Source: Candidatus Kapaibacterium sp.
GTDB taxonomy: Bacteria; Bacteroidota; Ignavibacteria; Kapaibacteriales; UBA2268
Reading direction: 5' to 3'
Assembly (NCBI GenBank): GCA_027858275.1
Contig: JAQIDA010000169.1
Coordinates: 1 to 6,302 of the forward strand
Length of the DNA stretch: 6,302 nucleotides
Shown here: piece by piece, positions 1 through 6,290 of the stretch
Layout: every line of letters begins with the position of its first letter
Numbering within the stretch: position 1 is the first letter of the stretch
The notes under the pieces: generated by a model
Database searches by the model: none
What the model was told of the DNA's origin: nothing
What the model saw: only the letters and a program-made list of their open reading frames with translations
Made by a program: the position numbers and the translations under genes

Positions 1-52
1 GCATTTGCGTTAATTAACTTAATCGAATTTGTGACTATTAATTTTCAAAAAC

Positions 53-56
53 GGAG
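53..56 (+). promoter_or_regulatory. Ribosome binding site of the LysM gene
   Basis: GGAG lies six bases before the ATG at 63, in the context ACGGAGACAAAA. It is the clearest Shine-Dalgarno match in the window and fixes this start. Most of the other genes here lack a comparable site. Confidence 0.6.
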
Positions 57-62
57 ACAAAA

Positions 63-833
63 ATGAAAATATTGTTGTTCATATTTACATTGTTATTTGT
101 TACCGGAATGTTTGTCAGCAGTCCGGCAATGAGTGCAAAAAAAGAAATCACTTTTGAGCAAGCTGTTAAAATAATTGCTGATTGGCAGGCTAAGGTTGAT
201 GAACTGACCTTAAAAGTCGAAACAGCAGACGGTAAAATTGACGGTTTGAAAAAAGAACTCGAAGCAGCCAAAATCGCTTTGGCAGACTGTAACAAAAATC
301 TCTACTCTCTTGTAGAAGCATCCTTGAAAGATATTGGGGACTTCCGCCAGAGACTCGGAGTTATCGAAGGCAAAGTTCGCCAAATGCAACGTCTGTCTGA
401 CGATGTCCTTGCTGACAGACAAGACGATGTTTTTGCTCTTGAAGCTGAATTGAATGCTCTCAGAGGCGAAAAAATGTCTTTGATCCCTGAATTTTATAAT
501 AAAATCATTAGACTCGCTAAAGATATCAACCCCGGTTTGATTAGAGAAAAAGTCATCAAATCATATACTGTTGGTACTTGGTCAGAAGATCGTGATTGTT
601 TGTGGAATATAGCCGCTAAAAACGAAATTTACGGCGATCCGTTCCAGTGGTCAAAAATCTGGCAGGCAAATACAGATATCGTTCGCAATCCGGACATCAT
701 TCTTCCCGGTCAAGTTTTGACACTTCCTGAAGCAGGAACAAAAACTGACGACGAAGTAAGAGCTGAAAGACGCTACTGGAGAGAAAAACGCGAAGCTTTG
801 GAAGCCGAAGAAGGCGCAGTCAAAGGCGAATAA
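63..833 (+). CDS. Secreted coiled-coil protein with a C-terminal LysM domain
   Basis: A 256-residue protein that probably binds peptidoglycan in the periplasm. Residues 1 to about 22-25 form a signal peptide: MK, a hydrophobic run (ILLFIFTLLFV), then small residues (SSPAMSA) fitting signal peptidase I; there is no lipobox. Residues about 30-140 are rich in E, K, A and L and look like two coiled-coil helices, a likely spacer or oligomerisation arm. Residues about 166-223 form one LysM domain (SYTV, LWNIA, DPFQWSKIWQAN, NPDIILPGQVLTLP). The tail after 225 is highly charged. The start is supported by GGAG at 53-56, six bases before the ATG. The LysM has a longer first loop than the textbook form (GTWSEDRDC between YTV and LW) and carries one of the two mature cysteines. 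The gene stands alone, ending at a terminator. Family membership is well supported; the cellular role (wall anchoring or scaffolding) is inferred. Confidence 0.88.
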   Translation: MKILLFIFTLLFVTGMFVSSPAMSAKKEITFEQAVKIIADWQAKVDELTLKVETADGKIDGLKKELEAAKIALADCNKNLYSLVEASLKDIGDFRQRLGVIEGKVRQMQRLSDDVLADRQDDVFALEAELNALRGEKMSLIPEFYNKIIRLAKDINPGLIREKVIKSYTVGTWSEDRDCLWNIAAKNEIYGDPFQWSKIWQANTDIVRNPDIILPGQVLTLPEAGTKTDDEVRAERRYWREKREALEAEEGAVKGE

Positions 834-843
834 TGGATAAGTC

Positions 844-862
844 ATTATAAGCAATTATAAGC
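844..862 (+). repeat. Tandem 9-base repeat ATTATAAGC
   Basis: ATTATAAGC occurs at 844-852 and again at 854-862, a period of 10 bases. The second copy runs into the 5' arm of the terminator stem. The copies are exact, but with two of them in AT-rich DNA chance or slippage is a sufficient explanation. Confidence 0.5.
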
Positions 863-901
863 CCCTCGATTATTTGATAATCGCAGGGGCTTTCTTTTTT
901 T
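859..901 (+). terminator. Intrinsic terminator after the LysM gene
   Basis: AAGCCCCT (859-866) pairs with AGGGGCTT (885-892), and CGATTAT (867-873) pairs with ATAATCG (877-883) around a TTG loop. A single unpaired C at 884 interrupts the stem. The 15-pair stem runs into the T tract TTTCTTTTTTT (891-901). It lies 25 bases after the stop of the LysM gene and separates that transcript from phoH. The upstream side has no matching A tract, so it should work in the + direction only. Confidence 0.93.
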
Positions 902-967
902 ATTACAGCTTGTTTTTTATAATAATATAGACAAGAGCAAGTCTCTAAGAATAAAGGTGCGGTTTGT

Positions 968-998
968 TTGATACTGTTATTCGCGAGATTGATAAATA
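968..998 (+). promoter_or_regulatory. Possible promoter of the phoH operon
   Basis: The terminator upstream and the 120-base gap imply that a promoter for phoH lies between about 902 and 1021. The best sigma-70-like pair I see is TTGATA (968-973) and TAAATA (993-998), with a loose 19-base spacer. An alternative is the perfect TATAAT at 918-923, but it has no -35 box other than the terminator T tract. I saw no TAnnTTTG box of the Bacteroidota type. The need for a promoter is firm; its exact place is not. Confidence 0.25.
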
Positions 999-1021
999 AA
1001 TGTGTAACAATTAAATGATAT

Positions 1022-2020
1022 ATGGAACTCCTCAAAGATAAGAAAATGAAATTTCAAGGTGTTGATATGCCGGCTCTGTTGGGCTGCAATGAAGAATATC
1101 TGCGCTTAATCGAAAATAAATTTAAATCGCTGATTACAGTTCGAGGCGATACTATTAATATCAAAGGCTCTGCGACTGAAACAGGAGTTATCTCCAAAAT
1201 ATTTAAAGAGCTTGTATATTTACTACGCCGTAACGGACAGCTCAGCGCTCAGGATGTAAATACTGTTGTGGAATTACTCGACGATAACTATAAAGACAAG
1301 AATAAAAAGATTAACCCGAACGAACACACAGTTGTGCTGATGGGTGACAAAGATTCCATTCGAGTCCGCAATAAATCACAAGCGAATTATTATAAAACCG
1401 CAAAGGAAAAGGACCTTGTATTTGCAATAGGTCCTGCCGGAACGGGTAAGACTTATCTTGCGGTAGCGATGGCCGTCGCGGCTCTGAAAAGAAACGAAGT
1501 AACTAAGATCATTTTAGCCCGTCCTGCAGTTGAAGCAGGTGAATCACTTGGATTTTTGCCGGGTGATCTGAAAGAAAAACTTGATCCTTATATGAGACCG
1601 CTGACGGATGCCCTGTTTGATATGATTAATCCTATCAAACTCAAAAGTATGTTAGAAAAAAATATCATTGAAATTACTCCTCTTGCTTATATGCGAGGAA
1701 GAACATTGAACAATTCGTTCATAATTCTTGACGAAGCGCAGAATGCGACTCGCACACAAATGAAGATGTTTCTCACTAGGCTCGGCAATAATTCGCAAGC
1801 AATTGTAACCGGCGACGTCACGCAGATAGATCTTGATAACAAACAAGATTCAGGGCTTATTAGCGTGCAGACAGTATTAAAAGATATTTCCGGCATAGGT
1901 TTTGTACATTTTAGTAAATATGACGTCGTTCGCCATAAGCTTGTAGCTGAAATTATTAGTGCTTACGAAGATGAAGCAGAATCAGAAAATCAATCGCAAT
2001 CGAAAGATAAGAGTAAATAA
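1022..2020 (+). CDS. phoH: PhoH-family ATPase (PhoH/YbeZ type)
   Basis: A 332-residue cytoplasmic P-loop ATPase of the PhoH family, close to the usual length of PhoH/YbeZ proteins. Residues about 20-50 fit the short KH-like N-terminal part. The ATPase core follows: Walker A GPAGTGKT (137-144), the family stretch ARPAVEAGESLGFLPGD (166-182), Walker B IILDEAQN (234-241), VTGD (262-265) and the C-terminal VRHKLV (303-308). The tail after 315 is acidic, then polar. Family members are linked to RNA handling and ribosome quality control, often beside ybeY; the biochemical role remains poorly defined. An in-frame TGA at 1016-1018 makes ATG 1022 the first possible ATG; ATG 1046 is an alternative, and neither has a strong Shine-Dalgarno. 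The gene is first of the likely operon, and its stop overlaps the next start. ybeY is not next to it here. Confidence 0.96.
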   Translation: MELLKDKKMKFQGVDMPALLGCNEEYLRLIENKFKSLITVRGDTINIKGSATETGVISKIFKELVYLLRRNGQLSAQDVNTVVELLDDNYKDKNKKINPNEHTVVLMGDKDSIRVRNKSQANYYKTAKEKDLVFAIGPAGTGKTYLAVAMAVAALKRNEVTKIILARPAVEAGESLGFLPGDLKEKLDPYMRPLTDALFDMINPIKLKSMLEKNIIEITPLAYMRGRTLNNSFIILDEAQNATRTQMKMFLTRLGNNSQAIVTGDVTQIDLDNKQDSGLISVQTVLKDISGIGFVHFSKYDVVRHKLVAEIISAYEDEAESENQSQSKDKSK

Positions 2021-2820
2021 TGATTGACATATTTAGCATAGGTTTTGTAAATATAACATTGATGGATTTGGTCGATATAGGGATCATAACCATTACATTT
2101 TATTGGCTGTATCGTTCGTTGAAAAATACTGTTGCGATTCAGATTCTATTTGGATTAGTAATAATCGTCAGCGTTTCGTTTATTACTGAAGCTGCTAATC
2201 TTAAATCTGTAAACTGGATCTTAAGTATCATAAAAGACATCTGGCTGATTGCTTTTGTCGTATTGTTCCAGCCGGAGCTTAGGCGATTACTTTTAAAACT
2301 TACGCGTAGTCCGATCTTTAACTTATTCGTTCGATCCAAAATATCAGAGACTATTGACTTTGTCATAGAAGCCTCAATTGAGTTTTCCGAAAAACATGTC
2401 GGAGCTTTAATTGTATTTACCAGAACACAAAATGTGGAAATGACGGTTGATACAGGTATAGCTCTTAACGCAAGTGTCTCCAAAGAACTGCTTGCATCAA
2501 TTTTTAATACTAAGTCGCCCTTGCACGACGGTGCTGTAATTATAGACAATCAAATGATAATAGCCGCAAGGTGTGTGCTGCCGCTTTCAACCGTAACAAG
2601 GTATGACAAGAAAAATCTCGGCACTCGTCACAGAGCGGGATTGGGGCTTTCTGAGCAAGTTGATACTATAGTCTTAATAGTCTCCGAGGAAACAGGCAAT
2701 ATATCGATAGCCGAGTCCGGAACCATTGATATTGATATACCCAAAGATCAGTTCCCTGCAATTCTCAGAAAAAGACTTGCTGAGAGTACAGTTTCATACG
2801 AAAAGGCAAATAAAAAATAG
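2020..2820 (+). CDS. cdaA: Membrane diadenylate cyclase, c-di-AMP synthase (CdaA type)
   Basis: A 266-residue enzyme that condenses two ATP into cyclic di-AMP. Three hydrophobic segments near residues 12-32, 37-55 and 67-83 form the N-terminal membrane part typical of CdaA, followed by the basic link QPELRRLLLK. The DAC (DisA_N) domain spans about 110-255, with GALIV (128-132), the catalytic motif SPLHDGAVII (166-175, Asp170-Gly-Ala) and the ATP-binding motif GTRHRAGLG (201-209). Both motifs are intact, so it should be active. Total length matches CdaA (about 270 residues) and there is no DisA-type DNA-binding domain. The ATG shares its A with the phoH stop (TAATG), so translation is probably coupled. 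In Firmicutes cdaA sits with cdaR and glmM; neither is in this window. The names dacA and ybbP refer to the same family. Confidence 0.96.
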   Translation: MIDIFSIGFVNITLMDLVDIGIITITFYWLYRSLKNTVAIQILFGLVIIVSVSFITEAANLKSVNWILSIIKDIWLIAFVVLFQPELRRLLLKLTRSPIFNLFVRSKISETIDFVIEASIEFSEKHVGALIVFTRTQNVEMTVDTGIALNASVSKELLASIFNTKSPLHDGAVIIDNQMIIAARCVLPLSTVTRYDKKNLGTRHRAGLGLSEQVDTIVLIVSEETGNISIAESGTIDIDIPKDQFPAILRKRLAESTVSYEKANKK

Positions 2821-2823
2821 CCC

Positions 2824-2847
2824 TTAGATTATATCTTAATGATCTAA
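2824..2847. promoter_or_regulatory. AT-rich hairpin just after cdaA
   Basis: TTAGATTAT (2824-2832) can pair with ATGATCTAA (2839-2847), giving nine pairs including one G-T wobble around a six-base loop. It begins three bases after the cdaA stop. No T tract follows, so it is not a standard terminator. It could be an RNA-processing or stabilising element, or chance in AT-rich sequence. Confidence 0.3.
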
Positions 2848-2867
2848 ATGTTCATAATCTTAATGAT
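2833..2867 (+). repeat. Direct repeat ATCTTAATGAT in the cdaA-pcm gap
   Basis: The 11-base word ATCTTAATGAT occurs at 2833-2843 and 2857-2867, 24 bases from start to start, within a 73-base gap between two likely co-transcribed genes. The first copy overlaps the hairpin. It could be a pair of protein-binding half-sites; function is unknown. Confidence 0.4.
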
Positions 2868-2893
2868 TTTAAACAAAATTAATTCGAACCACA

Positions 2894-3565
2894 ATGACCG
2901 GTATAAATTTTCGATCAGATAGCAGTTTTAAAGAAAAAAGGCGTAGGTTGATTATAGACTTACGCAGACGCGGTATTAAGAGCGAAGAAGTTCTGAACGC
3001 AATGGGTAGCTTACCTCGCGAAATATTCGTTCACTCAGCTTTTGTCAATCGTGCTTATGAAGATGTCGCTTTACCTATTGATTGTGACCAAACAATATCC
3101 CAACCATATACAGTTGCGCATATGACAGAAATACTTGGGATTTCTCCCGGACAAAAAGTATTGGAAATCGGTACCGGGAGCGGATATCAAGCAGCATTAC
3201 TTTATCTGCTCGGTGCAGAAGTTTATACTTCCGAACGACATGATGCCTTGTACCGTAACGCGAATGCAATTTATCAAAAATACAATATAGGGATAAAAAC
3301 CTTTTTATCTGACGGTACGCTCGGTCTGCCGAATCATGCCCCTTTTGATCGTATTATTGTTACTGCCGCTGCCCCTGATGTACCGGAGGAGTTAGTAAAA
3401 CAGTTGAAAATCGGCGGCAAACTTGTTGCCCCGGTCGGTGATAAAGACAAACAGATTATGCGATTGATAGTCAAAATCAATGAAAAAGAATACGATGAAG
3501 CTGAAACCGGTAGTTTTCAGTTTGTTCCGTTGATCGGAGAGAAAGGCTGGCAGCCTGATGTTTGA
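2894..3565 (+). CDS. pcm: Protein-L-isoaspartate O-methyltransferase
   Basis: A 223-residue cytoplasmic repair enzyme. It uses S-adenosylmethionine to methylate L-isoaspartyl residues formed by ageing of Asp and Asn, starting their return to normal aspartate. Visible family marks are PREIFV (41-46), QTISQPYTVA (66-75), the SAM-binding loop VLEIGTGSGYQAA (89-101), the acidic end of the next strand at YTSER (111-115), FDRIIVTAAAP (151-161) and the C-terminal FVPLIGEKGW (210-219). Length and motif order match bacterial Pcm, and nothing is missing. The start ATG has no Shine-Dalgarno, but the N-terminal region before PREIFV is of normal size, so the start is reasonable. It follows cdaA by 73 bases and overlaps miaA by 8 bases. 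Confidence 0.96.
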   Translation: MTGINFRSDSSFKEKRRRLIIDLRRRGIKSEEVLNAMGSLPREIFVHSAFVNRAYEDVALPIDCDQTISQPYTVAHMTEILGISPGQKVLEIGTGSGYQAALLYLLGAEVYTSERHDALYRNANAIYQKYNIGIKTFLSDGTLGLPNHAPFDRIIVTAAAPDVPEELVKQLKIGGKLVAPVGDKDKQIMRLIVKINEKEYDEAETGSFQFVPLIGEKGWQPDV

Positions 3566-4496
3566 TATTTCAAAATTGGCTGCATCAAGAACAATTATTG
3601 TTATAGGAGGTCCGACCGCGTCAGGGAAGACCGGTGCTGCAATAGCTCTGGCTGAGCGTATGAAGATAGAGGTTCTTTCTGCAGATTCTCGCCAAGTATT
3701 TAAATATCTTGATATTGGGACAGCAAAACCTACCACTGAAGAGCAAGCTGCAGTAAAACACCACTTTGTTGATTTTTTAGAACCGGATGAGTATTATAGT
3801 GCCGGACTGTTTGCTGACCAAGCTGAAGAAAAAGCAAATGAACTATTGGAATCCCAAATAATACCGGTCGTTGCCGGAGGATCAGGATTATATATAAAAG
3901 GACTATGCGATGGTTTCTTTGAAGAGAATCTTGATGAAAAAGAGAACAAAAGTATAAGAGATGAATTGCGTAAGCAATTAGAAAATAAGGGAATTGACAG
4001 TCTTGTATCAGAACTTGAAACATATGATATAAAATCCGTAAAATTATATGCTGATAAGAACCCGCGACGTATTATCAGAGCCATGGAATATTATCAAACA
4101 ACAGGCACGGCATTTTCAGAGGCTCAGGAACAACAAGCAAAGAAGAAGAATTTCAGAGTTTTGAATTTTGCGGTTGATGTTGAAAGACCCCGGCTTTATG
4201 AAAAGATCAATCTCAGAGCAGATATTATGTGGGAATCCGGTTTGATCGAAGAAACTGAAAAAGTTCTCAATATGGGATTTTCTTCCGATCTAAATTCATT
4301 AAACACTGTTGGTTATAAAGAATGTATCGCCTACTTAAAGGGAGATATGAGTAAAGATGATGCAATTGAAACCATGAAGCGAAATACAAGACGCTACGCA
4401 AAAAGGCAAATGACATGGTTCAGAAAAGTTCCTGATATAAAATGGTTGTCAGGAAATTCCGATTTTATTGCTGATCAAATTATAAAAAGTTTATAA
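3558..4496 (+). CDS. miaA: tRNA dimethylallyltransferase (i6A37 synthesis)
   Basis: A 312-residue enzyme that transfers the dimethylallyl group of DMAPP to N6 of adenosine 37, next to the anticodon of tRNAs reading codons that begin with U. Motifs seen: the P-loop GGPTASGKT (17-25), SADSRQVF (41-48, with the catalytic-site Asp43), GTAKPT (54-59), GGSGLY (107-112), NPRRIIRAME (168-177), TVGYKE (250-255) and the C-terminal NTRRYAKRQMTWFRK (276-290). Length is normal. The ATG lies inside the end of pcm, and the P-loop at residue 17 agrees with this start. A purine-rich stretch at 3536-3546 (GGAGAGAAAGG) lies 11 bases before it and may serve as the ribosome site. Translation is probably coupled to pcm. 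It is the last gene of the likely operon; no clear terminator follows. Confidence 0.97.
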   Translation: MFDISKLAASRTIIVIGGPTASGKTGAAIALAERMKIEVLSADSRQVFKYLDIGTAKPTTEEQAAVKHHFVDFLEPDEYYSAGLFADQAEEKANELLESQIIPVVAGGSGLYIKGLCDGFFEENLDEKENKSIRDELRKQLENKGIDSLVSELETYDIKSVKLYADKNPRRIIRAMEYYQTTGTAFSEAQEQQAKKKNFRVLNFAVDVERPRLYEKINLRADIMWESGLIEETEKVLNMGFSSDLNSLNTVGYKECIAYLKGDMSKDDAIETMKRNTRRYAKRQMTWFRKVPDIKWLSGNSDFIADQIIKSL

Positions 4497-4540
4497 TCTG
4501 AAAATTATCATCTATCAAGGCAATTATCTTTTAAGTCAGT

Positions 4541-4578
4541 AGTTAATTAGTTAAATTGCAGCCGCGGCGTGTTATAAT
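4541..4578 (+). promoter_or_regulatory. Possible promoter and operator before the PBP4-type gene
   Basis: The 97-base gap after miaA has a perfect TATAAT (4573-4578), 15 bases before the ATG at 4594, with only a weak -35 candidate (GTTAAA, 4550-4555, spacer 17). Two further elements lie here: an imperfect tandem octamer AGTTAATT/AGTTAAAT (4541-4556) and the exact 8-base palindrome GCCGCGGC (4561-4568) between the two boxes. A repressor or activator site is possible. With the TATAAT so near the start, the mRNA would have almost no leader, which fits the missing Shine-Dalgarno. Confidence 0.35.
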
Positions 4579-4593
4579 ACAAATTAGAATAAT

Positions 4594-6246
4594 ATGAATT
4601 ACAAGAATACAAGTTCAAGTTACAAATATCTGTTTCCAATTATTATCTTCTTATTGTTTTGTGGGCAGACAGATGTTCGTTCTCAGCAGATTAAGAATAC
4701 TGTCCCGACAATTAGCGCGGTCGACAGTGCCCGTTCAATCAAATCACTCAAGCGCGACATCAATAAGATATTAAGAGCTAAACATCTTCAAACACGAACC
4801 AAAATGGCTGTAGCTGTTTATTCTTTGACTAATAATGATTATTATTATTCCAAAAATTTGGATTTGCAGCTTACTCCTGCTTCAACCACCAAGCTTATAA
4901 CAACGTTTTCTTCCATGAATATTATGGGAGAGGATTTTAAAATAAAGACCACATTGTATACCGATGCAAAACATGTTCGAGACAGTGTTCTTGAAGGAAA
5001 TTTATACATTTATGGTCGGGGGGATGTCCTGCTTTCTTTAGCAGACATAGAATATCTTGCGGCTGAAATACACAAATTCGGTATCAGAAAAATTAACGGC
5101 AATATATATGCAGACGGATCATATTTTGACGGTATGACTGATCGAAAAGTATACAGCGGAGATAAAGACAGAGTTGAAAAACTACCACCTATCACAGCTC
5201 TTGTTCTGGAGCAAAATTTGGTGCAGGTCAATGTTAATGCAGGTTCTGTCCCGGGTGAGCTGCTGAGTGTTCAAATTATACCGGCTTCGTCGGCGATTAA
5301 AATAATCGTTGAAGCAAAAGTTAAAGGCAAGGTTAGGCGCAAAAAGAGATCCTCGATTGATACCGCCGGCAGGTTTGATGATTTAGTGTATGGGGGAGAA
5401 GTCTTCCCGCAGAAATACGGAGATGCTTCAAGTTCAAAGAAACGTCGCCGTCGAAAACGTCCTACTGTTAAAGTGTTGTCAAAAATGGGAACTGACAGCC
5501 TTCAGAGCATAACGGTAAGCGGATATTTGAAACCGAATAAATCGTATACATCAAGATATTATATTTTGAATCCTGAGTTGACGGTAGCAGGATATTTGAA
5601 AAACAGGTTGACTAACGCAGGCGTAAAAGTTTCCGGAGATATTGGCGAAAAATGTATCAGAGATCTCGATTCAACCATAATAATGCAAACAGTTGCTGAG
5701 GTGGAGCGTCCGATTACAGATTTGATCTATACTGCCAACAAAGAAAGTAATAATTATTTTGCTGAGACATTGTTTAAAATAATCGGTGCTTATAGAGGTA
5801 ACTATGAAAACAACGCTGAAGAAAGCAGAAAAAGTATAGTCGCTTTAGCCGATTCATTAAAGATACCCTTTGATAAATGTAACTTCTTTGACGGATCAGG
5901 CTTATCTCGCAGAAATACTGTTACGGCTCATGCTTTGATCGAATTATTAATAAAATCAAAATCTGTGTTTGAAACTAATATTTTTGATTCTACTTTATCT
6001 ATTGCCGGTGTTGACGGCACATTAATGAAACGTATGAGAAATACTCCTGCAGAAGATAATCTGAGGGCAAAAACCGGGACTTTGAGAAATGTCAGCGCAT
6101 TAGCCGGCTTTGTTACTACTCCGGACGATGAGGAACTTGTTTTCGCCATAGTCTTCAGGGGCAATCATATTTCTGATTATAAAAGAGCTGAAGACAGGAT
6201 CGGGCAACTGCTGAGCCATTTGTTCTATTTTAATGAGGATATTTGA
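4594..6246 (+). CDS. dacB: D-Ala-D-Ala carboxypeptidase/endopeptidase, PBP4 type (peptidase family S13)
   Basis: A 550-residue secreted penicillin-binding protein that trims the terminal D-Ala of peptidoglycan stems and may cut D-Ala-mDAP cross-links. The signal peptide is hydrophobic at residues 12-22, with likely cleavage after VRS (28-30); the Cys at 23 lacks a convincing lipobox. Active-site motifs are S97-T-T-K100 (PASTTKLIT), S385-N-N387 (KESNNYFAE) and K493-T-G495 (AKTGTL). The family stretch FFDGSGLSR (431-439) is also present. All catalytic residues are intact. The protein is longer than E. coli PBP4 (477 residues). Much of the excess lies in the insert between the first two motifs, which holds two polybasic stretches at residues 242-252 and 282-289. 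Mature cysteines at 354 and 429 could pair. The ATG has no Shine-Dalgarno. Family assignment is firm; whether it acts mainly as carboxypeptidase or endopeptidase cannot be told from sequence. Confidence 0.95.
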   Translation: MNYKNTSSSYKYLFPIIIFLLFCGQTDVRSQQIKNTVPTISAVDSARSIKSLKRDINKILRAKHLQTRTKMAVAVYSLTNNDYYYSKNLDLQLTPASTTKLITTFSSMNIMGEDFKIKTTLYTDAKHVRDSVLEGNLYIYGRGDVLLSLADIEYLAAEIHKFGIRKINGNIYADGSYFDGMTDRKVYSGDKDRVEKLPPITALVLEQNLVQVNVNAGSVPGELLSVQIIPASSAIKIIVEAKVKGKVRRKKRSSIDTAGRFDDLVYGGEVFPQKYGDASSSKKRRRRKRPTVKVLSKMGTDSLQSITVSGYLKPNKSYTSRYYILNPELTVAGYLKNRLTNAGVKVSGDIGEKCIRDLDSTIIMQTVAEVERPITDLIYTANKESNNYFAETLFKIIGAYRGNYENNAEESRKSIVALADSLKIPFDKCNFFDGSGLSRRNTVTAHALIELLIKSKSVFETNIFDSTLSIAGVDGTLMKRMRNTPAEDNLRAKTGTLRNVSALAGFVTTPDDEELVFAIVFRGNHISDYKRAEDRIGQLLSHLFYFNEDI

Positions 6247-6262
6247 AATCATATTGTGAAGT

Positions 6263-6281
6263 ATATAAATCATATTTATAT
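6263..6281. repeat. AT-only inverted repeat after the PBP4-type gene
   Basis: ATATAAAT (6263-6270) and ATTTATAT (6274-6281) are exact inverted copies around CAT, followed by TTT. The stem has no G-C pairs, so it would be a poor terminator; an operator site or chance are alternatives. Part of it (AATCATATT, 6268-6276) also repeats the sequence at 6247-6255. Confidence 0.3.
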
Positions 6282-6290
6282 TTTCAGGAT

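Noticed and set aside
931..945. Possible small hairpin AGAG...CTCT in the phoH leader
   Set aside because: Only about four pairs and no surrounding conserved structure; too weak to call a riboswitch or attenuator.
2139..2549. 136-codon open frame on the - strand within cdaA
   Set aside because: It lies wholly opposite a well-conserved cyclase gene, has no recognisable motif, and is explained as an antisense shadow.
3392..3736. 114-codon open frame on the - strand across the pcm-miaA junction
   Set aside because: Both + strand genes show full family motifs through this stretch; the reverse frame has no family features.
1022..4496. The phoH-cdaA-pcm-miaA cluster as a defence or mobile island
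   Set aside because: All four genes are conserved cellular families, with no integrase, repeats at the borders, toxin or nuclease nearby.
4594..4683. Lipoprotein reading of the PBP4-type signal peptide (LLFCG)
   Set aside because: Phe directly before Cys23 does not fit a lipobox, and a good signal peptidase I site (VRS) follows at residues 28-30.
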